From NCBI RefSeq assembly GCF_024628865.1, contig NZ_CP102386.1:1-64000 (forward strand): 64,000 nt of DNA. Reading direction: 5' to 3'. This document shows positions 1 to 10,600 of the stretch, piece after piece (the stretch's first letter is position 1; every line of letters starts with the position of its first letter). The notes beneath the pieces are model-generated. The model made no database searches. It saw nothing but the letters and a program-made list of their open reading frames with translations, and had not been told where the DNA came from. Position numbers and translations under genes: made by a program. The DNA comes from Sphingopyxis sp. DBS4 (lineage in GTDB: Bacteria; Pseudomonadota; Alphaproteobacteria; Sphingomonadales; Sphingomonadaceae).

Positions 1-1669
1 CAGCTTCGTCGCGATCGGCACGCCGGATTTGAGGGTCAGGGTAACGGGCGTGCGTTCGGCGATGTCGGCAAGGCGGGCGCGCTGGTCTTCGGTCAGCGTG
101 CCTTCAAGCGTGATCGTCCGTTCGATGCGGCTCATCGCCGTTGCGGATGAAGCGCAGGTCGACTGGGCTGCCCGCGATGACTGGTCCGGTTGCATAGTTA
201 GTTGAAGATCGCCTCCGATGCCAGCCTGGGCGGGAGGCGGAGCGCAGCGGAGCCGAGCGGCCAGGCTGGCATCTTGATCGTTTCCGGAGCCGGTGGGCGG
301 TACCCAAGGCTGCTATGAGGCCGGACGCGATTGTAGTGCTCCCGCCACCAGCCGGTGACGCAACGGACTTCCTCGAGGCTGTAGAAGATTTCGCCGTTGA
401 GCAGTTCGTCCGCAGGCGGGCATTGAAGCTCTCGATATAGCCATTCTCCCACGGACTGCCGGGCTCGATATAGAGGGTCGTGACGCCAAGCCGGCCGAGC
501 CATTCGCGCACCGCATGGGCGACGAACTCGGGGCCGTTATCGGACCTGATATACTCGGGCGGGCCATGTTCGATGAACAGATCGGCGAGCACGTCGATGA
601 CATCGTTCGAACGGAACCGCCGCAGCGGCACCATTGCCAGGCACTCGCGACTGTATTCGTCGATGATGTTGAGCATCCGGAACTTCCTTCCGTTGTGCGT
701 CTGATCCTCGACGAAGTCATAGGACCACACATGCCCGCGATGAAACGGGCGCAGCCGGATGCACGACCCGTCACCAAGCCAGAGCCGGCGCCGCTTCGGT
801 TGTTTCTTCGGCACCTTTAAACCCTCCCGCCGCCAGATGCGCTCGACCACCGACAGGCTGACCTGCCAGCCAGCATGTCCGAGCAGCGCATGGATACGGC
901 GATAGCCGTAACGGCCATAATCCTTCGCCAGCACGATGATGTCGGCCGTCAGGCGCCGTTCGTCGGCATCATCCTTCGGGGATGTCGCTGCGTCGAGCGA
1001 TGCTGGCGAGTACGCGGCAGGTCCGTCGTTCCGATACCGGCAACGCACGACGGACCTGCTCGATCGCTTCGCGGCGGCGGGAGGGGCTTAAAAGTCAGCT
1101 TCGACGCTCTTTGCAGGATCGCCTTGTCCAACGCGAGGTCCGCGACAAGCCGCTTCAACCGGCGTTCTCTCGCTCCAAATCCTTCATCCGCCGCGCCTGA
1201 TCGACCTTCAGCCGCCATATTCCTTGCGCCACCGATACAGCGTCTGCTCCGATATCCCGATCTGCCGGCAAGCCTCGATCGCTGTCGATCCCGCCCGACC
1301 AGCACATCCGCCTCACGCAGCTTCGCGATGATCTGTTCCGGCGTAAAACGTTGACGTCCCATAACTTTCTCCAATTCTCTCGCCACAATGGGCTCTCTCT
1401 AGAATTGGACCAGTTTTTCCAAGGCAGACCACCGCAGATCCCATTGCTTGCGTTCGCATACATGCGCAGCGTGATTGCGGTGCAGGCGCCAAGGCCCGAC
1501 AGCAGGTATTCATAGGGCGCCGGGCCGGCGTTACCGCCGCCATGAGCCGGGCGCTCATCGCGACGAGCGCGTGATGGCCTGCCTTGATGCCGACGCGATA
1601 GTTTTCGGTGCCGATGGTGGTGGCGGCACGCGCGATGAGCCGGTCGCCTGTTCCGTCAGTGCCGCTCAT
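1..1669 (-). pseudogene. OsmC-family peroxide/osmotic stress protein, split by an IS element
   Basis: The gene runs leftwards from an ATG at 1669 and is cut by the window edge. The N-terminal part (about 1432-1669) reads through GHHALVA and then, one frame over, [29 protein letters not shown], the OsmC segment that carries the first redox cysteine. The C-terminal part (about 1-163) gives VDLRFIRNGDE and, one frame over, the family's RIERTITLEGTL and ADIAERTPVT stretch. An IS3-family element occupies 164-1431 between them. At least three single-base gaps (near 1560, 1453 and 134) are needed to keep the frame, even outside the IS. The start codon overlaps the stop of the pirin gene (ATGA), so the two formed a coupled pair. 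OsmC proteins reduce organic hydroperoxides. In the C-terminal motif the usual second cysteine is replaced by Thr, so a peroxidatic role is uncertain even for the intact form. Confidence 0.72.
164..1431 (-). mobile_element. IS3-family (IS407-group-like) insertion sequence, copy 1, frame-broken
   Basis: This 1268-bp element is the same IS as at 52965-54239. Its ends are imperfect inverted repeats: TGGGCTGCC...ACTGGTCC on the left and, read inward on the other strand, TGGTCTGCC...ACTGGTCC on the right. Compared by eye with copy 2, it differs by seven net single-base losses (near 411, 980, 1007, 1090, 1160, 1207 and 1291) plus one loss/gain pair near 1100, and I saw no other substitution. The losses break both orfA and orfB. 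No 4-bp target duplication can be seen (left flank CGAC, right flank CCGC), in contrast to copy 2. Losses confined to short runs look more like base-calling errors than old decay, so the true copy may be intact. Confidence 0.9.
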
Positions 1670-2391
1670 GACTTTACCCTCACCGGCGTACCCGGATCGG
1701 GCGGCAAGGGTATGAAGCTGTCATGATCGAGATCGGGCAGCTTCATGCGTCCTGCCCGCCAGTCGGCCTTGGCCTGCTCGATGCGTTCCTTTGACGAGGA
1801 GACGAAATTCCAGTCGATGAAGCGGGGACCAAGCGGTTCGCCCCCGATCGCCATCACGACCGCCTCTGCGAGCACGGTGATCGTGACGGCCCGGCCGGGC
1901 GTCAGGACCAGCATCCGGCCTTCATCGAAGCGCTGGCCATCGACCTCGATAGCGCCGCTGACGACATAGATCCCCGTTCCGGATATTCGGCGGGAAGTTC
2001 CGTCCGGGCACCGGCGGCAAGTTGCCAATGCAGATAGAACAGCGGCGAATGCGTCCGGACGGCGGCCTGAAGCCCCAGCGTCTTGCCGGCCACAAGCCGC
2101 CCCCAGACGCCAGTCTCTTCGAATGTCGGAAGGTCATGCGCGCCATGATGGGCAAAGGCGGGGTCGCTCTCCTCATCGGCTTCGGGCAGGGCCACCCAAG
2201 CCTGGACGCCGTGCACCGGCCCGCCCTCGCGGCGCACGCGTTCGAGTCGCTCGCTGTGGGTGATGCCCTTGCCCGCCGTCATCCAGTTGACTTCGCCGGG
2301 CCGGATCGCCGGCTCGAACGCGGCGCGGCGCTCGGTGCGGGGGCGGTGAAGCCGGTCCATGCCCGCGCACCGCGAATGCCCGTCGCCTCAA
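1666..2391 (-). pseudogene. Pirin-family cupin protein, frameshifted and 5'-truncated
   Basis: The recognisable part starts at FEPAIRPGEVNWMTAGKG and HSERLERVRREGGPVHG, continues through GVQAWVALP, and shifts frame near 1972 in a run of four Gs into IYVVSGAIEVDGQRF, ending at the 1666 stop. One extra G there would restore a normal pirin C-terminal cupin half. The roughly 80 N-terminal residues of pirins, including the HPHIGL metal-binding region, cannot be found: the sequence reaches the stop of the neighbouring exonuclease gene (2430) too soon. Pirins are iron-binding bicupins, some with quercetinase or regulatory roles. The stop overlaps the osmC start by ATGA. The frameshift may be a sequencing error, but the missing N-terminus looks like a real deletion or a misassembly. 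Confidence 0.65.
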
Positions 2392-2429
2392 GCGGCAAGG
2401 AAACCCTAATCGCTCGACCGATCCACCCG

Positions 2430-3011
2430 TCAGGCCGCGATCCCTATCGGCGGATGATCTGCGCGCGACGCGACCCGATCGAACAGCGGCCGTTCTCCGG
2501 CCCGTTCACGGTCCGCAACGATTGCCTCCAGCGCCGTGATGAAAGCGGCAAGCCATTGCGCATCTCCGCCCGCCCGGTGTCGAGCGAATGACTGGGCGTT
2601 CGCGAGTGCTTGCGCTCGCGCGATATCCGCGTCGTCGGCACCGAGCCGGTCGATTACTTCCTCGACATGCCGGATCTCCACCGGTGGGGCGGTTCCGGCA
2701 GCGCTCGCCAGCACGCCCAGCCATTGGGCGTCGAGATAACTGTCGGCGAAAACGCGCGCGTCGCCGACTGCCGCCGCCAGTTCGGCCATCACGTGATCAA
2801 CGGGAAGGCCGTCGCGGTAGAGTTGGTCGCGGGCGATGCCGTGAAGGGACTGGGCTTCGCTGGTCCAGTCCCAGCCGGCCCAGTCCTCATGCGGCCGGAT
2901 CAGCCAGGAGCGCGACGGTGTGCGGGCGCTCGCGATACCGACCTCAATCGGGAAGGATCGGCCGTGGTATGGCAGGCAGGAGGCTTCGAAGTCGATCGTG
3001 ATGATGGTCAT
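2430..3011 (-). CDS. 3'-5' exonuclease-like protein (DEDDh fold)
   Basis: The 193-residue protein begins MTIITIDFEASCLP. The IDFEAS motif is the Exo I motif (paired acidic residues D7 and E9) of DEDD nucleases. FADSYLDAQWLG around residue 90 fits the Exo II aspartate region, and the C-terminal half has an ARHRAGGDAQW stretch that fits the Exo III histidine and aspartate. It matches small stand-alone exonuclease-like proteins (RNase T/DnaQ superfamily) rather than a polymerase proofreading subunit. Substrate (DNA or RNA) cannot be told. It lies upstream of the damaged pirin gene on the same strand. Confidence 0.7.
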   Translation of the reverse strand: MTIITIDFEASCLPYHGRSFPIEVGIASARTPSRSWLIRPHEDWAGWDWTSEAQSLHGIARDQLYRDGLPVDHVMAELAAAVGDARVFADSYLDAQWLGVLASAAGTAPPVEIRHVEEVIDRLGADDADIARAQALANAQSFARHRAGGDAQWLAAFITALEAIVADRERAGERPLFDRVASRADHPPIGIAA

Positions 3012-3417
3012 GGGATGCTCAGCGAGTTTGAAGGAAGACAGCTGTGGCGTGACCCTTGCTGCGCCGCCATCGGTCCCGTGTCAGTCAGAATGCCGGATAG
3101 ATCGAGCCACAATGGCTTTGGACCCGCGTGGCATGGGCGCGCTGGAAGCCCGGCTTCTCATCGGCGGCTATACTGTCGTTCGGATCCGTCATCAGGAGTC
3201 TCCGTGTCTCGAGGCCCCCGACCCGATCCTGATGCCATTCCCGCAAGACGGGATAATGACATTTGCGAGCTATGCGTTGGACAGTTCAGTCCGACGGACG
3301 AGACGATCACGCCCCCGCGGCCTTTTCATGATTACGCTGGCTGGACGTTGACCTTATCCTTGAGCGTCTTGGCGGTCTTGAGTCGAGTTGGATCGAATCA
3401 GCAATTCATGGCAAGCA
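3012..3417. other. 406-bp stretch without a convincing gene
   Basis: Open frames exist on the plus strand (for instance from 3112 and 3204) but none shows a recognisable domain or a good ribosome binding site. The frame from about 3204 has a CELC pair but no zinc-binding partner. The segment probably holds the exonuclease promoter next to 3011 and the 3' trailer of the transpeptidase gene that ends at 3418. Confidence 0.4.
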
Positions 3418-4431
3418 CTATTCCGGATCCTCACTCGTGATCACGGTGACCGATGCACCCGTGTTCCCACGCTGCAAGCTATCCGCCGTCACGATGAGCG
3501 TGGTTCCTGGCTTGAGGACCACCAGAAGTTTCTGGCGGAAGTCCTCCGGTAGTATCAGCCGCTCGCGCTCCTGCTGGGATACTTCGCCCGTCCGGGTGCT
3601 CCCGAGCAAGGGCAGATACATCCAATGCGCCCCGTGCTGATCGATGGAGGAAAGTGTAAAGGCCTGCACCCCTGAAACCTGTCCGCGGATCGCTATGGGC
3701 GCGGAACCGATCTCGACGCCATTGCGCAGGACCACGGCGCGCTCGTCGGAGGCGCTGAGAATGATGGAGACTGGTCCGGCGGACGCTTTTTCCGGCTGCC
3801 AGGTCGTAGAGAAGGCGCTCTCGAATGAAGAGGGTGAAGCTCCCCGATTTTCCAGCACATGCGGGGCAGGAGCGAAACGCGGGATATCCGCCGATTGGGT
3901 AATGATCACCGTCAATCCGAGTTGCGTGACACCATAGAGGTGTTCCGCAAAGGCGAGCGGCAATCGTATGCAGCCATGTGATGCGGGATAGCCGGGAAGA
4001 TTGCCAGCATGCATGGCAATGCCGCTCCAGGTAAGCCTTTGCATGAACGGCATCGGTGCATCATCGTAGAGGTTGGATTTGTGGTCGACCTTCTTCTGCA
4101 GGATGGTGAAAATCCCGGTCGGCGTCTCATGGCCGGCGGTACCTGACGATATGGTCGAAATACCGATCAGGACACCGTTGCGATAGACATAGGCGCGCTG
4201 CTTGCTGAGGCTGACGACGATGATGACGGGGCCTTCCGGGGCTGCTTCGGGTGCCCAGAGAAACTGTCCGGGCCGCAAATTCTGGGCGGTTGCTGCGATC
4301 GATCCTTCGTCAAGCCCTGCCTGGGCCAATGCCGGAGGAACTGCCAGGCCAAGCGCCCCCATCGCTGCGGTTGCCAGCAGGGAACGGCGCGTGAGGGGTT
4401 TGGCTGAGCTTATTGCCATGCGACGTCTCAT
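3418..4431 (-). CDS. L,D-transpeptidase (YkuD domain), exported
   Basis: The 337-residue protein starts with a Tat-type signal (TRRSLLATAAMGALGLA, residues about 14-30, ending ALAQA). The YkuD catalytic domain spans about residues 65-190: VIIVVSLSKQRAYVYRNG, then SSGTAGHETPTGIF, then MHAGNLPGYPASHGCIRLP with the catalytic His and Cys in HGCIRLP. A C-terminal region (about 200-330) has no domain I can name. The family makes 3-3 crosslinks in peptidoglycan or anchors proteins to it. The gene follows the glucan synthase on the same strand after 188 bp in which I see no gene, so both act on the envelope but probably from separate promoters. Confidence 0.88.
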   Translation of the reverse strand: MRRRMAISSAKPLTRRSLLATAAMGALGLAVPPALAQAGLDEGSIAATAQNLRPGQFLWAPEAAPEGPVIIVVSLSKQRAYVYRNGVLIGISTISSGTAGHETPTGIFTILQKKVDHKSNLYDDAPMPFMQRLTWSGIAMHAGNLPGYPASHGCIRLPLAFAEHLYGVTQLGLTVIITQSADIPRFAPAPHVLENRGASPSSFESAFSTTWQPEKASAGPVSIILSASDERAVVLRNGVEIGSAPIAIRGQVSGVQAFTLSSIDQHGAHWMYLPLLGSTRTGEVSQQERERLILPEDFRQKLLVVLKPGTTLIVTADSLQRGNTGASVTVITSEDPE

Positions 4432-4619
4432 TTATGGAACAATGTGCGGGCGGGAGGCCAAACAAAGCAGTTGGAAGCTCGTCGATCAAAGCCGGAACCG
4501 GCTCATGGCGATTAAGGGCGAGCCCCATATGGTTCGGGGAGTGGAGACAGCATTTCAAACATCAAGTCAAAATTCGTAGATTACCGGATGGCGTGCGAGG
4601 AGGTGATGAGCGCCTGATT

Positions 4620-7600
4620 TCACGCCGGCCGAGCAAGCCGCACGAGGACGTGGCGCGTCTTCCCCTCCTCGGGGAACGGAATTCCGGGTGCATACCAATC
4701 CGCGCCATCGACGACCACCTGCGTTTGCAGTTCGAAATCGAGATCAACCTGTAGCGTCACGGCAATCGTTGCCGCCCCCCGACGGAAGGTCATCTCTGCC
4801 CGGTCCCAATCTCGCGGCAAGTTCGGGCGGATATGCAATTCATTCTGGATGAGCCGCACGCCAAGGATTTCCTCGACGGCCAGACGCCACGTCCAGGCGG
4901 CCGCACCAGTATACCAGGTCCAGCCTCCGCGACCCAGATGGGGTATCACACCCGCAATGTCGGCGGAGACTACATAGGGCTCGGTCCGGTAATGTCCCGC
5001 AGCTTCGCGGGTTGCTGTGTGCCGGATCGGATTGATCCGATCGAGCAGGGACATGGCGCCGTCACCATCCCGATTGCGTGCAACCGCGATGGCGAGCCAG
5101 GCTGCGGCATGGGTGTATTGGCCGCCATTCTCACGAACGCCGGGGGGATAGGCCTTGATATAGCCTGGTTCGCGAGGCGTTCGATCGAAGGCGGGGTCGA
5201 GGAGCCGGATAATGCTGTCGTCATCCCGGACGAGGTGCTTTCTCGCCGAGGCGATGGCCACGTCCGTCCGTTCCGGATCGCCTGCATCCGAGAGTATGGA
5301 CCAGGACTGCGCGATCGAATCGATGCGACACTCCTGCTCTTCGGATGTACCCCAGGCCCTGCCGTCATCATCGAATGCGCGCAGATACCATTCGCCATCC
5401 CATGCGGATCGCTCGACGGCGGCCGCGAGAGAGTCGGCGCGCCCGTTCCAGCGATCACGAAACTCGGTTTGGCTTTCATCGAGACAGTGCCGCGTGAAAT
5501 TTCGGATGGTCGCAATGAGGAACCAGGCAAGCCACACGCTTTCGCCGCGCCCCCGGTTGCCCACGCGGTCCATCCCGTCATTCCAGTCGCCGGCACCAAT
5601 CAGGGGAAGCCCATGAGGTCCGAGACGATAGGCATGTGAAAGCGCCCGGTCGCAATGGTCGAAGAGGGACCGGGTGTATGGGCTGACGTCAAATCGGGCG
5701 TAGCGATCGCCTTCATCGGCTGTGAGCGGCGGCGCTTGCAGATAGGGGATCTGCTCTGAAAGAATCCCTGTATCGCCGGTGGCCTCCACATAATGGCCAA
5801 CCGCATAAGGGAGCCAAACGAGATCGTCCGAACACCGGGTTCGAACACCCCGGTCAAAGGGCGGATGCCACCAGTGAAGAACATCACCTTCCTCGAACTG
5901 ATGGGCGGCCGCTGCCAGGATATGGCGCCGCGTTGCCGCTGGATCGACGTGCAGTTGTCCGAGGACGTCCTGGAGCTGATCGCGGAAACCGAAAGCCCCG
6001 CTTGCCTGATAGAAGCCGGCGCGGGCGCGCACGCGGGCGCTGATCGACTGGTGAGGGAGCCAGCGGTTGACCATGAGGTCAAAGGCGGGGTCGGGTGTCG
6101 TGACCTGGACCCGGCTCAGCCTCTCTTCCCAGGCGTCTGCACAGGCGCTGGCGGCAGCTTCGATGCTAGCCGGATCCTGCCAGGTGCGTACGAGTTCACG
6201 CGCATGATCCCAATTCTCGCCTTGTCCGAGAACGAAGCAGACTTCCGCCGACCCGTCGGCGGGAATGTCGAGGTGGACCTGAAGGGCCGCGCAGCAATCG
6301 TCGGCGGCGACAGCCGACCTGTTTCCCAGATCCCAGCTCAAAAGTGCTCCCGGGCGCGCGGGATCGGATTGGCCGCCTTCGAAATCCTGGCGGGAGGTCG
6401 TGAAACTGTGGACCGAGCGCGTGGTGGCGAGGAATGCCACGCGGCCACCAAATTCCTCGGTCCAGGGGTTCCGCGCGAGAATTGCGTGGCATTCCGGATC
6501 GTAATCGGATGTGCGCAGCGGCGCCTGTTCGCCGTGGACTGCCCCGAGCAGCCATTCCGCATAATAGGTCGCCGTGAGGCGGCGAGGGCTTGGCGTGAGG
6601 TTGCGCAAACGCAAGCGGACCAGTTTGACCGGTGCGGTGGCGGGAACGAAGGCGGAGAGTTCCTGTTCAAGGCCCTCGCTGTTGCTCCGCCAGGTGGTTT
6701 GATCCGGGCCGTGCTGAATTTGACATGCCGAATGCCTGCCGGCCGGCAAGGGCGTCGGGGTCCACAGGCGAGCATTCTCTTCGTCGCGCAGGTACAGTCG
6801 TTCGCACTGCGGGTCGCGGATGGGATCGTTGAACCAGGGCGTGAGCCTGTTTTCACCGCTGTTGATCGCCCAGGTGAATCCCAGCCCGCCTTCCGTCACG
6901 ATCGTTCCGAAGCTTTCGTTGGCGAGGACATTGGACCAGGGGGCAGGCGTGGTGGCGCCGGGCTCCAGATAAATGACATAATCTCCGCTATCGGGAGCAA
7001 AGCCGCCCCAGCCATTGTCAAATTGCAGATTGGACGGTCTGGGCAGCGGGGCGGATGCGTGCACCGCTGCCGTGCCATCGACCGGGATGAATGATGGTCC
7101 CTGATGGTACGGCTGCTCCTGGCGGGTAAGCTGGTCTCCGAGTGGTCCACCGCCTTCGTCGAGGATCACCCGCGAAACCCGATCAAGGAGTGCCGCGCGT
7201 TCGCCATCGCCGGGACCGATACCGATCACGTGGACGCCGCCGTTTGTCCCAAGGCGATCCTGGGCATTCTGGTCTCTGAGCACCTCAAGAAGCTGCTCGC
7301 GCACAGGTTCGATATAGCCTGACGTTCCATCGTGCGTGACCACAAGGTCCACGATCATCCCTCGCTGCCGCCAGAGCGCGTGCGCCGGGATGAGGAAACG
7401 GAGCAGCCCGGTCTGCTCTGCGGTTCCGGCGCGCAGCAGCAGGACGGGGTGGTCGCCTGAAATGCCAAGTGCCCAAAGGTCGCCGCGGCCGAATCCGTAT
7501 GGCGCAGATGGCGGATGATTAGTGCGGGCAGAGAGGAGGAAGGACAAGAGCTCCTGCGCTTGCGGTACAAATTCTGGCGCCAGGCCGAGGGCGTGCATGT

Positions 7601-10600
7601 TGCGCGCGGTTGCTGTTGCGGTGTCACTGACGGCCCAATCGAGTGAAGCGAGGGTTGTGTAGCGCTCTGCGATATCGAGTGCGGACTTGTGGGACGCGGC
7701 GGCGATTGTCAGAAAGGCGAGTTCGCGCCGGCCATGCGGCGGGAGCTCGATCCGGAGCCTGACCGCGCAAACCGGATCGAGCGTCCATCCCAGCGTTCCG
7801 CTGAACGCCTCTCCATCCATTCCGGCCGGGCGGGTTGCGCTGCCGTGGCGGCCGAGGAAGGCCCTGCGATCGGCTTCCACACCAAGATGTGTGAAACCCT
7901 CGTCATCGCCGATCGCCCGATGGAGCATGACAGGGGGCTTCTCGGCGGGATTGCGGGGGCGCCGGGTGAACAGCAGCCCGTCCCCACCCGGCAAAGGTTC
8001 CGCGCCGACGAACAATTTGCTGAAAGCAGGATGGCGCGCGGCGTCATGGGCCGGCGCCAGCACGATCTCGGCGTAGCTGGTGATTTCGATGATGCGGGGA
8101 CGGTCCTCCTCATTGACGAGGCTGAGGCGCCGGATCTCGAGGTCATCACCATTGGCGACGGTGATCGTCGTTGTGGCCGACAGGCCATGCGCCCGCCTAT
8201 GGAATTCAACCTGATGTGCATGGAAAACCACTTGTGGCGGCTCTTCCGGTTGCGGAAATGGGCCGCCGGTCGCCGACCAGACATCAGCGCCATCAAGGTC
8301 GCGCAGATAGAGCCAGTGACCGGTCTCCGCGTCGAAGGGGGCAACCCTGGTGAGCGCGTTCTGGTTCCAGCCGATGCTTCCGGCGCCGTCCGTGCGGATT
8401 CGGGTTGAGAGGCGGCCATTTCCAAGAACCTGCCAGGCTGGATTGCCGTAACGACGGTTCGGCACCCAGCTGTAGAGGCCCGGAATTGCGCTCTCGGGCG
8501 TGGCTTGCGATTCCCGGACCTCGACCCGTGCGATCTCAGGGGGCAATTCCCACGGGATTCGCTCGTTGAGAAGGAGATCGACGGAGCGCACATGGGGATC
8601 CGTGTGGAACCAGCGGACATGCATATTCTCGAACAGGACGTTGCCAAGTGCCCCAAGGCTCATGCCATGGTGATGTGCCATGTAGGAGCGCACGAGGGCG
8701 AAGCGCTTTCCAGTGGGCACGCGCTCGGGCGTGAAGTCGATGGCCTCATAAAAGCCATAGCGGCCGATGACGCCCAGTTCCTCTAGCGCCCTGAGATTTC
8801 GTACGGCAACCGAAGGGCGTGTCGTCAGAGCAAGGGCGGTCGCATAAGGCGCGACGACGAGATCCCGGCCCAATCCACGCTGCAGCCCGAGTTCCGGGAC
8901 GCCGAAGGCATGATATCGATAGACACGGTCCTGGCTCATCGATGCAAATGAAGACTCGGAAATTCCCCAGGGAATCGCCTGCGATCGACCGAACGTCCTC
9001 TGGATGTCGACGGACGTGCGATCGCTCATGCCGAGAAGAGTGGTCGGATCGCTGTGCAGGAAGATATTCGGCATAAGATATTCGAACATCGAGCCGTTCC
9101 AGGACACCAGCGCCAGTCCGGTATCCTGCTTGGTGATCGGGCGGCCCAGGTGAAACCAATGCGCCGGCGCTACGTCGCCCTTGGCTATTGCGAAATAGCT
9201 GGCAAGGCGGGCTTCGCTGGCCAGGAGGTCGTAGTGATGAGGATCGATACGGTCGGCGCTGAGATTGTAGCCGATGTGGAAAAGGCGGCTGGCGGGATCG
9301 AAGAGCAGTGCAAAATCCATCTCGTGGGCGAGCGTGGCCGCACGGTGCGCGAGGTTTTTTAGGCGTTCGGAAAGTTCCTGCGCGGCCAGGCGGCCCTCCG
9401 CGATCGCGGCGCGAAGATCTTGTACCCACTCTCGCGCAGCATCAGGAGCCGCATCTCGCAAAAAGGCGTCGAGGATGTCGAGGGCTTGCGCCTCCCCGGC
9501 GCCGACTGGCGATGCCAAGCCGTAAGTCATGAGGTCAGCGATCCGGGCCGCGATTTCGGCGCAGCCTGACGGGGGAGTTGCAAGACGCTCTGTCCAGGGG
9601 GCGAAGATACGAAGATCGCGCCGCATACCCAGCAGATGATGCTCCAGCCGCTCGAGCCAGGTCTGAACGTCCCGAAGGGCGGCGATATTGTTCTCGGCAA
9701 CGCTCTCGGCGAGCAAGCCGGTCTGTTCTCGCAGCCGTTGCATGTCGATCGAGATCAGGTCTTCGATCGCCCAGATCCATTCGGGTTCGTTGTCCCGCGT
9801 ACGCTCGGCGGTTTCGCGCATGGCGGCGAGAGTCGCGCGAACTGCCGGTGCTGCTTTCGAATCGAGTGCATCCAGCGCTCCGGCGAGCAGGCCGATGGTG
9901 TCTTGGAGCCCATGCCACGGATCGGTGCCAACCGGCGGCGCGTTACGCGCATCGCGCAGAGCTTGCGCGACGGTAATCAGGCTAACCGCCAGATTGCCGC
10001 TATCGACGGTCGAGACATACCGGGGTTCGAGCGCGGCCAGCGTTCTCGTCTCGTACCAGTTCAGAATATGGCCGCGATAGCGCTCCAGGCGATCGATTGT
10101 GTCGAACGCGTTGCGCAGGCGCATCTCGAGTTCATTGAGACCGATATGTCCAAGCCGCCAGGCAGTGAGGGATGAGATCAACATCATGCCGATGTTGGTT
10201 GGGGAGGTGCGGTGCGCGGTCTCTTCGTTCGGCGGTTCCTGATAGTTGTCGGGAGGGAGCCAGTTGTCCTCAGGCCGCACGAAGGTTTCGAAAAAGAGCC
10301 AGGTGCGGCGCGCCACCAACCGGAGGTACTTTCTGTCCGCTTCGGAGATGGTTTCCGTGCGTTGAGGAAGGACGCGGCTGACCCGGATCGCAACTTCCGG
10401 CGCAACAAACCAGAGCAGCAGAACCGGCGCGGCCGCGGGCAAGGCGGCAGGAGCGATGATGATCAGGGCGCCGGCAACAAGCGCCGCAAGCACGGGAGAC
10501 GCGGCCATATCACGCCAGGCGGCAATCCGGGGATGGCGCGCGGCGATCCGGCTCGCCATGTGCGCAGCAGAGGTCCATTCGAGCCTCTTTCGTCCCGATC

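Noticed and set aside
2610-3440. Plus-strand frame of about 276 codons over the exonuclease gene
   Set aside because: It overlaps a gene with good DEDD motifs on the other strand, and shows no domain itself.
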